From CANLBN01 sp050633825 (GTDB taxonomy: Bacteria; Pseudomonadota; Gammaproteobacteria; Pseudomonadales; Cellvibrionaceae), in the NCBI GenBank assembly GCA_050633825.1, contig JBOEHG010000009.1:1-64000 (forward strand): DNA of 64,000 bases. Direction: 5' to 3'. The notes below the pieces were generated by a model. It had not been told where the DNA came from and ran no database searches. It saw only the letters and a list, made by a program, of their open reading frames with translations. A program made the translations under genes and the position numbers. Within the stretch, counting starts at the first letter, position 1. Each line of letters opens with the position of its first letter. Shown piece after piece: positions 53,221 through 60,403 of the stretch.

Positions 53221-53631
53221 TTGGTCATCTTCTAGTAGGGCACTAACTTTCTTCTTTGCCCAACCTTCCGCAAGTTTAAGACCAGATTGAACAACTAAGG
53301 AAATGCTAGCATCTGAAAAATCGGTTTTCATTTTCTCCCACACTTCGTTCTTTGTCACCGCTGATAAAAACTCATGCCCGCGGGCTGATATACGAAAAGG
53401 CACTACGGAGTTCCAACTAAAATTGTGCTGACCATCGTACCCAAAACCATAGCCAGTATTTGAAGCAGGGGTTACGAGCTGTTGATCAGCTATGAGACGA
53501 AAGTGATAAATGAATTTTTCTTCGTTGATGTCATATCCAAGGTTTTGAATTGAGTTAATGTCAAAATCGATCCCCGATATTTCTTCAACCGCAATCAAAA
53601 GCTCTCGAATATAAGAATTATCTTGTTTCAT
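53218..53631 (-). CDS. DUF2513-like protein, integron cassette 4
   Basis: This 137-residue protein resembles DUF2513: KQDNSYIRELLIAVEEI at the N-terminus, FIYHFRLIADQQLV and RISARGHEFLSAVTKNEVWEKMKTD in the C-terminal half, which is the winged-helix-like region of that family. The function of DUF2513 is unknown. The stop codon is part of the attC site, as is usual in integron cassettes. A ~20-bp leader separates the ATG from the preceding attC. Confidence 0.8.
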   Translation of the reverse strand: MKQDNSYIRELLIAVEEISGIDFDINSIQNLGYDINEEKFIYHFRLIADQQLVTPASNTGYGFGYDGQHNFSWNSVVPFRISARGHEFLSAVTKNEVWEKMKTDFSDASISLVVQSGLKLAEGWAKKKVSALLEDDQ

Positions 53632-53653
53632 ATGAACTTATTCCTTGTACCAA

Positions 53654-53765
53654 TAACGCCGTTGCAAATTGACCACATTGTAAAGTGGAATTTTATGCGA
53701 TAATTTGCGAAGCAAATGCACAAAATGGAGAGTAGCAATGTGGGTCAATTTTGACAACTTTGTTA
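53654..53765 (-). repeat. attC site of cassette 3
   Basis: This 112-bp site runs on the minus strand from TAACAAAG to GGCGTTATTGG. It has long inverted arms (AATGTGGGTCAATTTTGACAAC against GTTGCAAATTGACCACATT). It stands 45 bp downstream of the DUF1330 stop codon, unlike its neighbours, because a hairpin is inserted between. Confidence 0.85.
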
Positions 53766-53768
53766 AGA

Positions 53769-53805
53769 TCAAAGGGTCAGAGCCTTTGATTCTCTGACCC
53801 TTTGA
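53769..53805. repeat. 14-bp perfect-stem hairpin next to the DUF1330 cassette gene
   Basis: The stem TCAAAGGGTCAGAG / CTCTGACCCTTTGA has a 9-nt loop that repeats CCTTTGATT. It lies between the DUF1330 stop and the attC. It could be a terminator, but there is no T-tract. It may instead be a REP-like or RAYT-associated palindrome, to which the GGGTCAGAG core has some resemblance from memory. Confidence 0.7.
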
Positions 53806-53809
53806 TTCG

Positions 53810-54109
53810 TTATGCTGCTTCATTTTCAATTGGAACTAAAATAAATGTACTTTCTGAACCTTGCAGCCTAGCAGCTTTGTAAGGAGCATATTCTTCAGAA
53901 TTATAAAAGTTTATTGCCACTTCTTTAGAGGGGAACTCTGTAACCACTTGAAATTGTGGTTTTTGATCACCCTCAATTAATTCAATTTTGTCGGTGCGAG
54001 TTAGATATTTACCGCCGTGTTGAAGCAATAAGGGAGTAACATTTTCTACATAACTTTCTATCCACGATGGGTCTGTAATATTCGTTCCGATTATTGCTAA
54101 ATATTTCAT
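53810..54109 (-). CDS. DUF1330 protein, integron cassette 3
   Basis: This 99-residue dimeric-ferredoxin-fold protein of the DUF1330 type has KYLAIIGTNITDPSWIESYVENVTPLL and the pattern QFQVVTEFPSKEVAINFYNSEEYAPYKAARLQGSESTFILV, which is the YCII/DUF1330 core. Reaction and substrate are unknown. It is cassette 3 of the array. Its stop codon is not in the attC; 45 bp containing a hairpin separate them. Confidence 0.88.
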   Translation of the reverse strand: MKYLAIIGTNITDPSWIESYVENVTPLLLQHGGKYLTRTDKIELIEGDQKPQFQVVTEFPSKEVAINFYNSEEYAPYKAARLQGSESTFILVPIENEAA

Positions 54110-54130
54110 ACTTTAATCTCTATAGAAGCA

Positions 54131-54211
54131 TAACGCCTTGCTAAGCGGCGCGCGTTAGCGCGTCCAGTGGAGGCCGCTTTTTGGCCGGAATGATGCTTGA
54201 GCAACTTGTTA
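54131..54211 (-). repeat. attC site of cassette 2
   Basis: This 81-bp site runs on the minus strand from TAACAAG (containing the stop codon of the membrane-protein gene) to GGCGTTATGC. The core GTTATGC is the common attC core, and the internal block TCCACTGGACGCGCTAACGC gives the hairpin. Confidence 0.92.
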
Positions 54212-54514
54212 TATTTTTGTATGACACATACCTGTGAAATACATTAATAATACAAGAGATAAACAACAAGCCAAGCTAATAATAAATACTGGCCGCCACT
54301 TTTTACCTAGGCTATTAAGGCCTTTACTGGTATAAATTGGCCTAAGCGGATAAAGCCAAAATTGTAAAACTACCCACCAACTTTTTTCTTCATTTGCTTC
54401 TTCGTTAGTGAAGACTACAAAGGCGCTAGCCATAAAGGTTAATGCAGAGATAATAGCTAAGCTTAAAATGGCTAACTCGATACTGGAGTTACAATTTGCA
54501 GATGAAAATCCCAT
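54209..54514 (-). CDS. Small membrane protein, integron cassette 2
   Basis: This 101-residue protein has two transmembrane helices (about residues 12-35, ELAILSLAIISALTFMASAFV, and 74-92, VFIISLACCLSLVLLMYFTG) separated by an acidic stretch and a WWVVLQFWLYPLRP segment. Integron cassettes often carry small unannotated membrane proteins; I recognise no family. The stop codon forms the 5' end of its attC. Confidence 0.75.
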   Translation of the reverse strand: MGFSSANCNSSIELAILSLAIISALTFMASAFVVFTNEEANEEKSWWVVLQFWLYPLRPIYTSKGLNSLGKKWRPVFIISLACCLSLVLLMYFTGMCHTKI

Positions 54515-54530
54515 AATCTCTTAATAAATA

Positions 54531-54641
54531 TAACGCCAATAGCACAGGAAAAATTTGTGGAGCGGATATTTGTGCAATAATGGCCGTAGGCCTTGCACAA
54601 ATAGGAGAGAAGCAAAATTTTTCCTGTGGCTATTTTTGTTA
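54531..54641 (-). repeat. attC site of cassette 1
   Basis: This 111-bp site runs on the minus strand from TAACAAAAA to GGCGTTATAT. Long inverted arms (GCCACAGGAAAAATTT / AAATTTTTCCTGTGC type) surround an inner hairpin TTTGTGCAA...TTGCACAAA. It is the longest attC in this array, near the upper end of usual lengths. Confidence 0.9.
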
Positions 54642-54959
54642 AGTTTTACTTTCACTATTCTGTTGATTTGTAATTTCACCCAATACTTCAGATGCAACTA
54701 GTTGGAAAGCTTGCTGCCAATCAATGTTAGATTGCCCAGCATACCTCTCTACTTGATCACTCCAACCGGTAGCATATTTCTTTATTTTATATTTTTCTTC
54801 AAGTTTATTTGACAACATTTCTGTAAAGCAGCATTCACCCAATGAACCAACTTCATAGCCAGTTAAGAATGATCTAATATTTTCCTTATCCTCTTCAAAG
54901 ATGTACATTCCCATTCTTGAAATGAAAGCCAATAAGCTCTTGGCGTCTGACTCTCTCAT
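54639..54959 (-). CDS. Hypothetical protein, integron cassette 1
   Basis: This 106-residue soluble acidic protein has the segments GYEVGSLGECCFTEMLSNKLEEKYKIKK and WSDQVERYAGQ. I do not recognise a family; the mixed helical pattern is not diagnostic. Its ATG stands 13 bp from the core site that marks the attI-cassette boundary, so its own leader is very short and it is probably driven by a promoter in the attI/intI region. Stop codon TAA forms the end of the attC. Confidence 0.7.
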   Translation of the reverse strand: MRESDAKSLLAFISRMGMYIFEEDKENIRSFLTGYEVGSLGECCFTEMLSNKLEEKYKIKKYATGWSDQVERYAGQSNIDWQQAFQLVASEVLGEITNQQNSESKT

Positions 54960-54972
54960 AAGTCTTCCTGAA

Positions 54973-54979
54973 GCTTAAC
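54973..54979 (-). other. attI-type core site GTTAAGC at the first cassette boundary
   Basis: On the minus strand this is GTTAAGC, a perfect GTTRRRY core. It stands immediately upstream of the first cassette gene and ~300 bp from the integrase start, which is where the attI x attC junction is expected. The attI region then extends rightwards to about 55250. Confidence 0.7.
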
Positions 54980-55013
54980 AGTTTAATCAATGGACCTGTT
55001 CCACTTATCACCA

Positions 55014-55212
55014 TTCTCTTGATCAAAAGTAAGCTTTAACTAAACTTAGGCGTTTCTTCAATCAAAACAGTTGGTTAGGTGATAACGATCTATTAATGTA
55101 TTTTGTGATCAAGAGATTGGATAAGATATACTGTACAACGGTTTTCTCTTGATCAATATTATTCATCCCTTATATTTCAAGGACTTAGGGCATCATAAAC
55201 TGATCAAGAGAA
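55014..55212. repeat. Four TTCTCTTGATCA boxes in alternating orientation in the attI region
   Basis: Copies are at 55014-55026 (forward), 55106-55116 (reverse, TGATCAAGAGA), 55144-55156 (forward) and 55201-55212 (reverse, TGATCAAGAGAA). They form two nested inverted pairs between the cassette boundary and the integrase. They could be direct integrase-binding repeats of attI, binding sites of a regulator, or a folded structure. A diverged copy (CTTGATCAGTTTC) lies inside the integrase. Confidence 0.75.
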
Positions 55213-55282
55213 TCGGTCTACTGATTTTGGGCTTGCCAATGTATTCTTTTTAATGCCGAACATTATTTTTATATACAGTATT

Positions 55283-55681
55283 ATGGATGATATCCGTGTC
55301 ACTATTTCTCCAAGTTCATCACACCTGCTTGATCAGTTTCGGCTACATATGCGAAAAAATGGTCTGGCTTATCGAACAGAACAAACTTACATTCATTGGG
55401 TTAAGCAGTTTATATACTTTCACAATAAACAGCACCCCAAAGCGATGGGGTCAAAACAGATTGAGGACTTTCTCGCGGATTTATCCAACACACGCTATTG
55501 CTCTGTCAACACACAACGTACAGCGTTGAATGCGCTCGTACATTTATACAGGCGCTTTATGGTTGTCGATGTGGATAATTTAAATTATACGCCTGCTAAG
55601 CAATATCGCAGACTGCCCGTTGTTTATAGCAGAGAAGAGTCAGACAGGCTCATGCCCAAGAAAGTGTCTCACCTTAGGTAA
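55283..55681 (+). pseudogene. intI: Truncated integron integrase intI
   Basis: Residues after the ATG at 55283 match the N-terminal (core-binding) half of IntI: LDQFRLHMRKNGLAYRTEQTYIHWVKQFIYFHNKQHPKAMG, SVNTQRTALNALVHLYRRF, and RRLPVVYSREESDRL, where IntI has LPVVLTREEV. The match stops near residue ~122 (about 55650). The whole catalytic domain, with its two Arg, His and Tyr, is missing. The frame then runs into the antisense 3' end of the MFS gene before a stop at 55679. The protein cannot recombine DNA. It is divergent to the cassette array, as in a normal integron. Confidence 0.85.
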
Positions 55682-57247
55682 CTCTTCTCCCCGATGTAAT
55701 GCGCGAATTTTCTTTTGTAGCTCTTCATCCTTGCCGGTTACACGCTGATGATGCCTCAAATGCTCAAGCCACGAAACATCCATAAACTGTTCAATAAAAT
55801 GTCCGGGCTTATCTGATTCTTCTAAAATATTCCAGGTGTAAGCACCGTATTGCTTCCTTACTCGACCCATTTGATACATCAGTGATAAAAATGCTTTTAC
55901 ATCTGCCTTATCGACTTGATACTCAATTGTTACCAATACAGGGGACCGCTCATTAAGCAATTCATTCTCATCATTTACATCGGCAACAATAGGCTCAGGC
56001 CAATGTGTAGATGGTGATAAATCAAGCGCTTTACCTTGATTCAATTCGTATTTGCGTGTCATAAAAGTGCCTAAGCCCAAAGTACAAGCGGCAATAAAAA
56101 TAGCGTTACAAATATCAAACTCACTGGCTACCAAACCCCATACAACACTACCTAAACTCATGGAACCGAAGAATACCATAAGATAAATCGCCAACCCTCT
56201 AGCCCTAACCCAATCAGGTAGCGCTAGCTGCGCAGAGACATTAAAGGTGGATAGCACCCAAACCCAACAGGCACCAAAAATAATACAAACAAACATAATC
56301 AATTCTTTGATCTGAAATGTTGCCGCAACCAAAAAGACACCCACTAATGCTATTGAGGAAACAGTAACTAAACGCTCCGGACTAAACGTTTGTTTTACAC
56401 GCGGTAGTAAAATAGCGCCAATAACTGCACCGATACCGATCATACCAATCAATAAACCGAATAATTTAGCATCACCTTCGAGTTCAGTTTTCACAAGCAA
56501 AGGCAATAAAGCCCAAAATGCACTGGCTGAGATAAAAAAGGCAAAAGCCTTCCGAAATGTTGCTTTTAAAGGCGGACTGTAACGAACGTAACGCAGCCCT
56601 GTCATAATCGCACCCGGAATCCGCTCTTTTGGTAAATCACCAATAACTCTAAACGGACACCACATCAACAGTGCTGCAATAATCAACAGGAAACTTACGG
56701 CATTAAAAGCAAATGGCGCTGCAATCCCTACCGTTGTTATCAAGATACCCGCTATTGCCGGACCAATAGCCCGACTTAAATTAAAACCAACACTATTGAG
56801 CGCAATCGCAGACTGGAGTTCTTCTTTGGGAATTAATTGTGGAACAATCGCTTGTTTGGCAGGGGCAACAAAAGCGGCTCCTGTGCCCAAAGCAAAGATA
56901 AATAACAGTAACAAACCCGGGGTAATCGTGCCCTTATAAACCACATAGGTCAGTAAACCGGCGACAATCGCCATAATAATTTGGACAATAATAAGTAACT
57001 TGCGTTTGCTCACCACATCCGCAATAGCACCCGCAGGGAGCGCAAAAAGAAAGATTGGCAAGGTGGTAGCCGTTTGCACAAGAGCAACCATCAAAGGGTC
57101 TGTTGATAACGAGGTCATCAACCAGCCAGCACCGACCTCATGCATTCTCACACCAATGGTCGAGATCATTCCTGATAACCAAAGGGCACTGAAAATTTTT
57201 GACTTAAATGGCGCCCATGGGCTTACTTGTATTGCGCTTGTACTCAT
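55640..57247 (-). CDS. MFS transporter (EntS/MFS_3 type) with C-terminal soluble extension
   Basis: This 535-residue protein has a 12-helix major facilitator domain in ~residues 15-405 (FSALWLSGMISTIGVRMHEVGAGWLM, GAIADVVSKRKLL at the loop 2-3 motif) of the enterobactin-exporter-like group, and a ~110-residue soluble tail (VLVTIEYQVDKADVKAFLSLMYQMGRVRK, NILEESDKPGHFIEQF) like an antibiotic-biosynthesis-monooxygenase domain. The substrate is unknown. Its last codons lie beyond the break point of the truncated intI, so the very end (GHEPV) may be altered. It is convergent with intI. Confidence 0.88.
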   Translation of the reverse strand: MSTSAIQVSPWAPFKSKIFSALWLSGMISTIGVRMHEVGAGWLMTSLSTDPLMVALVQTATTLPIFLFALPAGAIADVVSKRKLLIIVQIIMAIVAGLLTYVVYKGTITPGLLLLFIFALGTGAAFVAPAKQAIVPQLIPKEELQSAIALNSVGFNLSRAIGPAIAGILITTVGIAAPFAFNAVSFLLIIAALLMWCPFRVIGDLPKERIPGAIMTGLRYVRYSPPLKATFRKAFAFFISASAFWALLPLLVKTELEGDAKLFGLLIGMIGIGAVIGAILLPRVKQTFSPERLVTVSSIALVGVFLVAATFQIKELIMFVCIIFGACWVWVLSTFNVSAQLALPDWVRARGLAIYLMVFFGSMSLGSVVWGLVASEFDICNAIFIAACTLGLGTFMTRKYELNQGKALDLSPSTHWPEPIVADVNDENELLNERSPVLVTIEYQVDKADVKAFLSLMYQMGRVRKQYGAYTWNILEESDKPGHFIEQFMDVSWLEHLRHHQRVTGKDEELQKKIRALHRGEELPKVRHFLGHEPV

Positions 57248-57263
57248 AACTGACTCTATCTAA

Positions 57264-57733
57264 TAACGGCTTTTGGCCATATAACAAGGTGGGTAAACCT
57301 GTATGTGGGACAAATATTATTCTGGTTGGTTTCATAGACTTACAGCAAAGCGACTGTCTTTATTATAACCGTTAGTTGTAACCTTATAGCCGCTTAATTA
57401 AAGTTTGAAAAAGCATGACAATAAAACCTCTGTTATCCGAATTAAAAAAGTGATGAGCAGTGATAGAAGGTGTCACCAAAAACATCTTTCATACCCAGCA
57501 GCTAACTTCACCATCAGTAAAAGAATCATTTTTCACTACAAAATTTAGGCTGATTTATTCTCTTTTTTAAGCCTAAATTTTATTTTTTCGGAAAATATTT
57601 TCCCCAAAAAAGAGAATGATTTTTTTATTTGTTAGCATCAAACTTCAGTGCTAATGTCGCCATACTGCAATTTATACAAGCAGAAATTTTAAAAATAAAA
57701 AACCAAACAATTCAACACTCAGGAGAACCCAAT
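57264..57733. other. Intergenic region between MFS and DUF1080 genes
   Basis: This 470-bp AT-rich stretch has no convincing ORF. It must hold the MFS promoter (reading left) and that of the DUF1080 gene (reading right). It contains an 11-bp stem AAATTTAGGCT / AGCCTAAATTT (57541-57580) followed by TATTTTTTCGG, and a 14-bp palindrome GGAAAATATTTTCC (57590-57603). Both may be regulatory or a stray terminator. Confidence 0.5.
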
Positions 57734-58291
57734 ATGAAGTTATTTTTAACAATAATTACCTGTCTATTTTTATTTGGCTGTGCAGCCACAAAGAATAAAA
57801 CTATCAGTGGTACAAATGGATGGAATACCGTTGGAGAGAAAGTATGGTCTACGTCCAATGGTGTGTTATCTTCCGACCCGAAAGAAGGCAAAAGCTATCT
57901 TGTCTCTCCAGTACCTTATAAAAGCTTTAAACTGGAGTTGGAATTCTGGCCTGATGAAAAAGTAAACTCTGGTGTTTTTATTAATTGCGATACGAGTACA
58001 AAGATTGGCTCAAAAAATTGTTATGAAGCCAATATATCAGACAATCATAAAAAGCCTGAATTTCGTACAGGCTCAATTGTTCGCCATGCTATTCCTAGCT
58101 CAAAAGTAAACTCCATCGGCAAGTGGAATAAAATGGTATTTACGTCTACCAAAGGAAAAGTCATTGTTGAAATTAATGGAGTAAAAACAGCAGAAGTGTC
58201 CTCAGAAAAACACCCCGGCGGCTATATAGGTTTGCAACGTTTTAAGAACGGCGTTATTAAATTTAAAAACATCCTTATTACACCACTATAA
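57734..58291 (+). CDS. DUF1080 (3-keto-disaccharide hydrolase-like) lipoprotein
   Basis: This 185-residue exported lipoprotein begins with KLFLTIITCLFLFGCAATK, so Cys16 is the probable lipid anchor, then carries a concanavalin-like DUF1080 domain (WNTVGEKVWSTSNGVLSSDPKEGKSYLVSP, LELEFWPDEKVNSGVFINC, YEANISDN, GYIGLQRFKNGVIKFKNILI). AGGAGA at 57721 supports the ATG at 57734 over an upstream start. DUF1080 proteins bind or cleave sugars; the activity here is untested. It stands alone between the MFS gene and the Mrp operon. Confidence 0.88.
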   Translation: MKLFLTIITCLFLFGCAATKNKTISGTNGWNTVGEKVWSTSNGVLSSDPKEGKSYLVSPVPYKSFKLELEFWPDEKVNSGVFINCDTSTKIGSKNCYEANISDNHKKPEFRTGSIVRHAIPSSKVNSIGKWNKMVFTSTKGKVIVEINGVKTAEVSSEKHPGGYIGLQRFKNGVIKFKNILITPL

Positions 58292-58310
58292 AGCGCTATA
58301 ACGTTCAAAA

Positions 58311-58339
58311 AAAAAGCCGAGCATAAGCTCGGCTTTTTT
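58311..58339. terminator. Bidirectional terminator between DUF1080 and Mrp operon
   Basis: A 12-bp stem AAAAAGCCGAGC / GCTCGGCTTTTT with a 4-nt ATAA loop has an A-run before and a T-run after, so it would stop transcription from both convergent units. Confidence 0.88.
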
Positions 58340-58356
58340 ATTACTGACTATAAAAA

Positions 58357-60102
58357 TTATACGTAATTAAAGACTAGAACCACAATCATCACGCCCAATA
58401 ATGCAAGCAACATACTGTTAACACCCCAGCTCCGAACCAATGCAGAAGAAGGATGGCTATATTTCGCACTCATTTTAACTAAGCCCATCACAAGCGATAA
58501 ACCGGCCATCTTTAAACAAAAAACCAATCGTGAAAAGCCTGTTTGAACTACCTGCCAAGCTTGTGGAAATAAACGTCGATAAAACCATTCGACATCTAAA
58601 TTTGTTGAACGTAATTCGGGGGGGTATAAGCCTTTTAAATTCAACCAAACAAAAGCCAGCGCAGAGAAAAATAAAATTTGCAGTTGAGTCAATACATGAG
58701 TGACATCATAGGGCGTGTAATCTATGGCATAGGGTAACAATGAATACAAGAATTGAGGGTAACTTCCGATAAATATACACAAAACTGCAGCGATACCCAT
58801 TGCAATCAACATATTTGTTGGAGCTTCTTTAACCCTAAGACCAGAATCATGGTGAAAGAAAGCAAAGAACGGTATTTTAATTCCCGCATGATGGAAAACA
58901 CCGGCCGCGGCAAACAATAATAGTAACCAGCCAACCGTATGCCCTGCCTTAACCATTTCCAACATAATAATAGATTTACTGACAAAGCCACTAAATAAAG
59001 GAAATGCCGAGATCGATGCAGCACCAACAATACAAAGTATGGTGGTTTTAGGCATACTTTTATACAAACCGCCTAAATGTGAGCCATCAACATGCCCTAC
59101 CCGGTATAAAACGGCTCCCATTGACATCATAAGCAAGCCTTTAAAAATAACATCATTAAAGGCATGAGCAACGGCACCGTTAATGGCCATTTCTGTTCCC
59201 AAGCCAATACCACAGACCATAAAACCAATCTGGTTAATCATGCTATAAGCAAGAACGCGGCGCAGGTCATTCTCAATCACAGCAAAAAAGATAGGGAAGC
59301 ACGCCATAATAAGACCGATAGTAATTAAAATATCGGTACCCGCAAAACTTCTTGCTAAGGCATAAACTGCGACTTTTGTTGTTAAAGCACAAAGGAAAAT
59401 GGTGCCTGTTGGCGTTGCTTGCGGGTAGGCATCAGAAATCCAGTTATGAAAAAATGGAAAGCCACATTTAATACCAAAAGCAACGAATATAAGCCAAATA
59501 GCAAGATTAGAAAATGTCAGTGAAGTCGTATCAAGCGTAAATGCAACAATATCAGCACTACCTGTTTGCTTAACAAGCAGTAAGCCGCCAGCAAACAATA
59601 ATACGCCTGAAAGGACCTGAATAATAAGGTAGCGCATACTACTTTGATAGCTCGCTTCAGTACGCCGCGCCAGCACTAAAAACACTGAGGTGAGTGCCAG
59701 CAACTCCCAAAAAACAAATAAAGTTATCCAATCGCCTGCAAATACTGCTCCCACGGCACTACCTGCATAAGTAAGCGCTGCTATTTGTTGGACACGGTCT
59801 TTCTCGTGCAGCGCAAAAATACCACCAATAAATGCCGCTAAGTGAAACAGGTAACCAAAGAGTAAACTTAAGCGATCCACTTTTGTTAGGGTCAATTCCA
59901 TCCCTAATAACTGATATTCGCCATAACTACCGTGCTGCCATTGCAATAAAGCAATAAAACTAACAACGGGTATAGTCACAGTAACAATACCGGCAATCAA
60001 GCGGCCAGTCTTACCCTTTAACAATAGTAAAATAAAAGCGCCAACAAAAAATAACGCAAAAGGTGGCAAAGACGACATAGAGGCTAAAGACATATCAATC
60101 AT
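58357..60102 (-). CDS. Mrp-type antiporter subunit, NuoL/M/N family (third D-like subunit)
   Basis: The protein is ~581 residues with about 14 hydrophobic helices. The conserved proton-channel segments FAGDWITLFVFWELLALTSVFLV and FGIKCGFPFFHNWISDAYPQATPTGTIFL, and a lysine-containing GIKCGFPFFHNW (Lys in the half-channel), place it in the proton-pumping NuoL/M/N family. It is the last gene of the operon and overlaps the small membrane subunit by 8 bp. Two ATG/GTG starts are possible; the ATG at 60102 is given. It is longer than a typical MrpD (~500 residues), with an extra C-terminal helix. Confidence 0.88.
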   Translation of the reverse strand: MIDMSLASMSSLPPFALFFVGAFILLLLKGKTGRLIAGIVTVTIPVVSFIALLQWQHGSYGEYQLLGMELTLTKVDRLSLLFGYLFHLAAFIGGIFALHEKDRVQQIAALTYAGSAVGAVFAGDWITLFVFWELLALTSVFLVLARRTEASYQSSMRYLIIQVLSGVLLFAGGLLLVKQTGSADIVAFTLDTTSLTFSNLAIWLIFVAFGIKCGFPFFHNWISDAYPQATPTGTIFLCALTTKVAVYALARSFAGTDILITIGLIMACFPIFFAVIENDLRRVLAYSMINQIGFMVCGIGLGTEMAINGAVAHAFNDVIFKGLLMMSMGAVLYRVGHVDGSHLGGLYKSMPKTTILCIVGAASISAFPLFSGFVSKSIIMLEMVKAGHTVGWLLLLFAAAGVFHHAGIKIPFFAFFHHDSGLRVKEAPTNMLIAMGIAAVLCIFIGSYPQFLYSLLPYAIDYTPYDVTHVLTQLQILFFSALAFVWLNLKGLYPPELRSTNLDVEWFYRRLFPQAWQVVQTGFSRLVFCLKMAGLSLVMGLVKMSAKYSHPSSALVRSWGVNSMLLALLGVMIVVLVFNYV

Positions 60103-60382
60103 CAGCGTGACTCGATTCACTGTAATAATGTTCATCACGCATTAGCCATTTACGCATTTGGGTCGCAATCAACACCAAAACAACACAGGCAACAAAACCA
60201 TAGATAGCATAAAAAGCAGGAATTTTTTCTATCGATGTTTCAATATGGCGATGGACTAAAAAATCAACTAGTACTAGTAACACGCAGCTGCTATAAAAAA
60301 TACGCAATATCCATTTTATTGTCGAAGGACGATCAAAAAAATCATTTTCATCGTCTTTCTTTATATGATTATTTTCATTCAT
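60095..60382 (-). CDS. Small two-helix membrane protein of the Mrp-type operon
   Basis: This 95-residue protein has two transmembrane helices (ILRIFYSSCVLLVLVDFLV and FYAIYGFVACVVLVLIATQM) and charged ends, lying between two NuoL/M/N-like genes. It overlaps the downstream gene by 8 bp and stands 21 bp after the previous one. It is not MrpC, E, F or G by sequence. Its fixed place in the operon suggests an accessory subunit of the antiporter complex. Confidence 0.75.
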   Translation of the reverse strand: MNENNHIKKDDENDFFDRPSTIKWILRIFYSSCVLLVLVDFLVHRHIETSIEKIPAFYAIYGFVACVVLVLIATQMRKWLMRDEHYYSESSHADD

Positions 60383-60403
60383 TTAAACTATCTCACAATC
60401 ATG

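Noticed and set aside
53638..53829. 63-codon minus-strand ORF between the DUF1330 and DUF2513 cassette genes
   Set aside because: It is made of attC and hairpin sequence read through; the frame has no protein-like composition and the attC explains the palindromes.
55129..55280. LexA half-sites near intI (ATACTGTACA and ATATACAGTA)
   Set aside because: Neither has the second half at the CTG-N10-CAG distance, and the integrase is dead, so SOS control cannot be supported.
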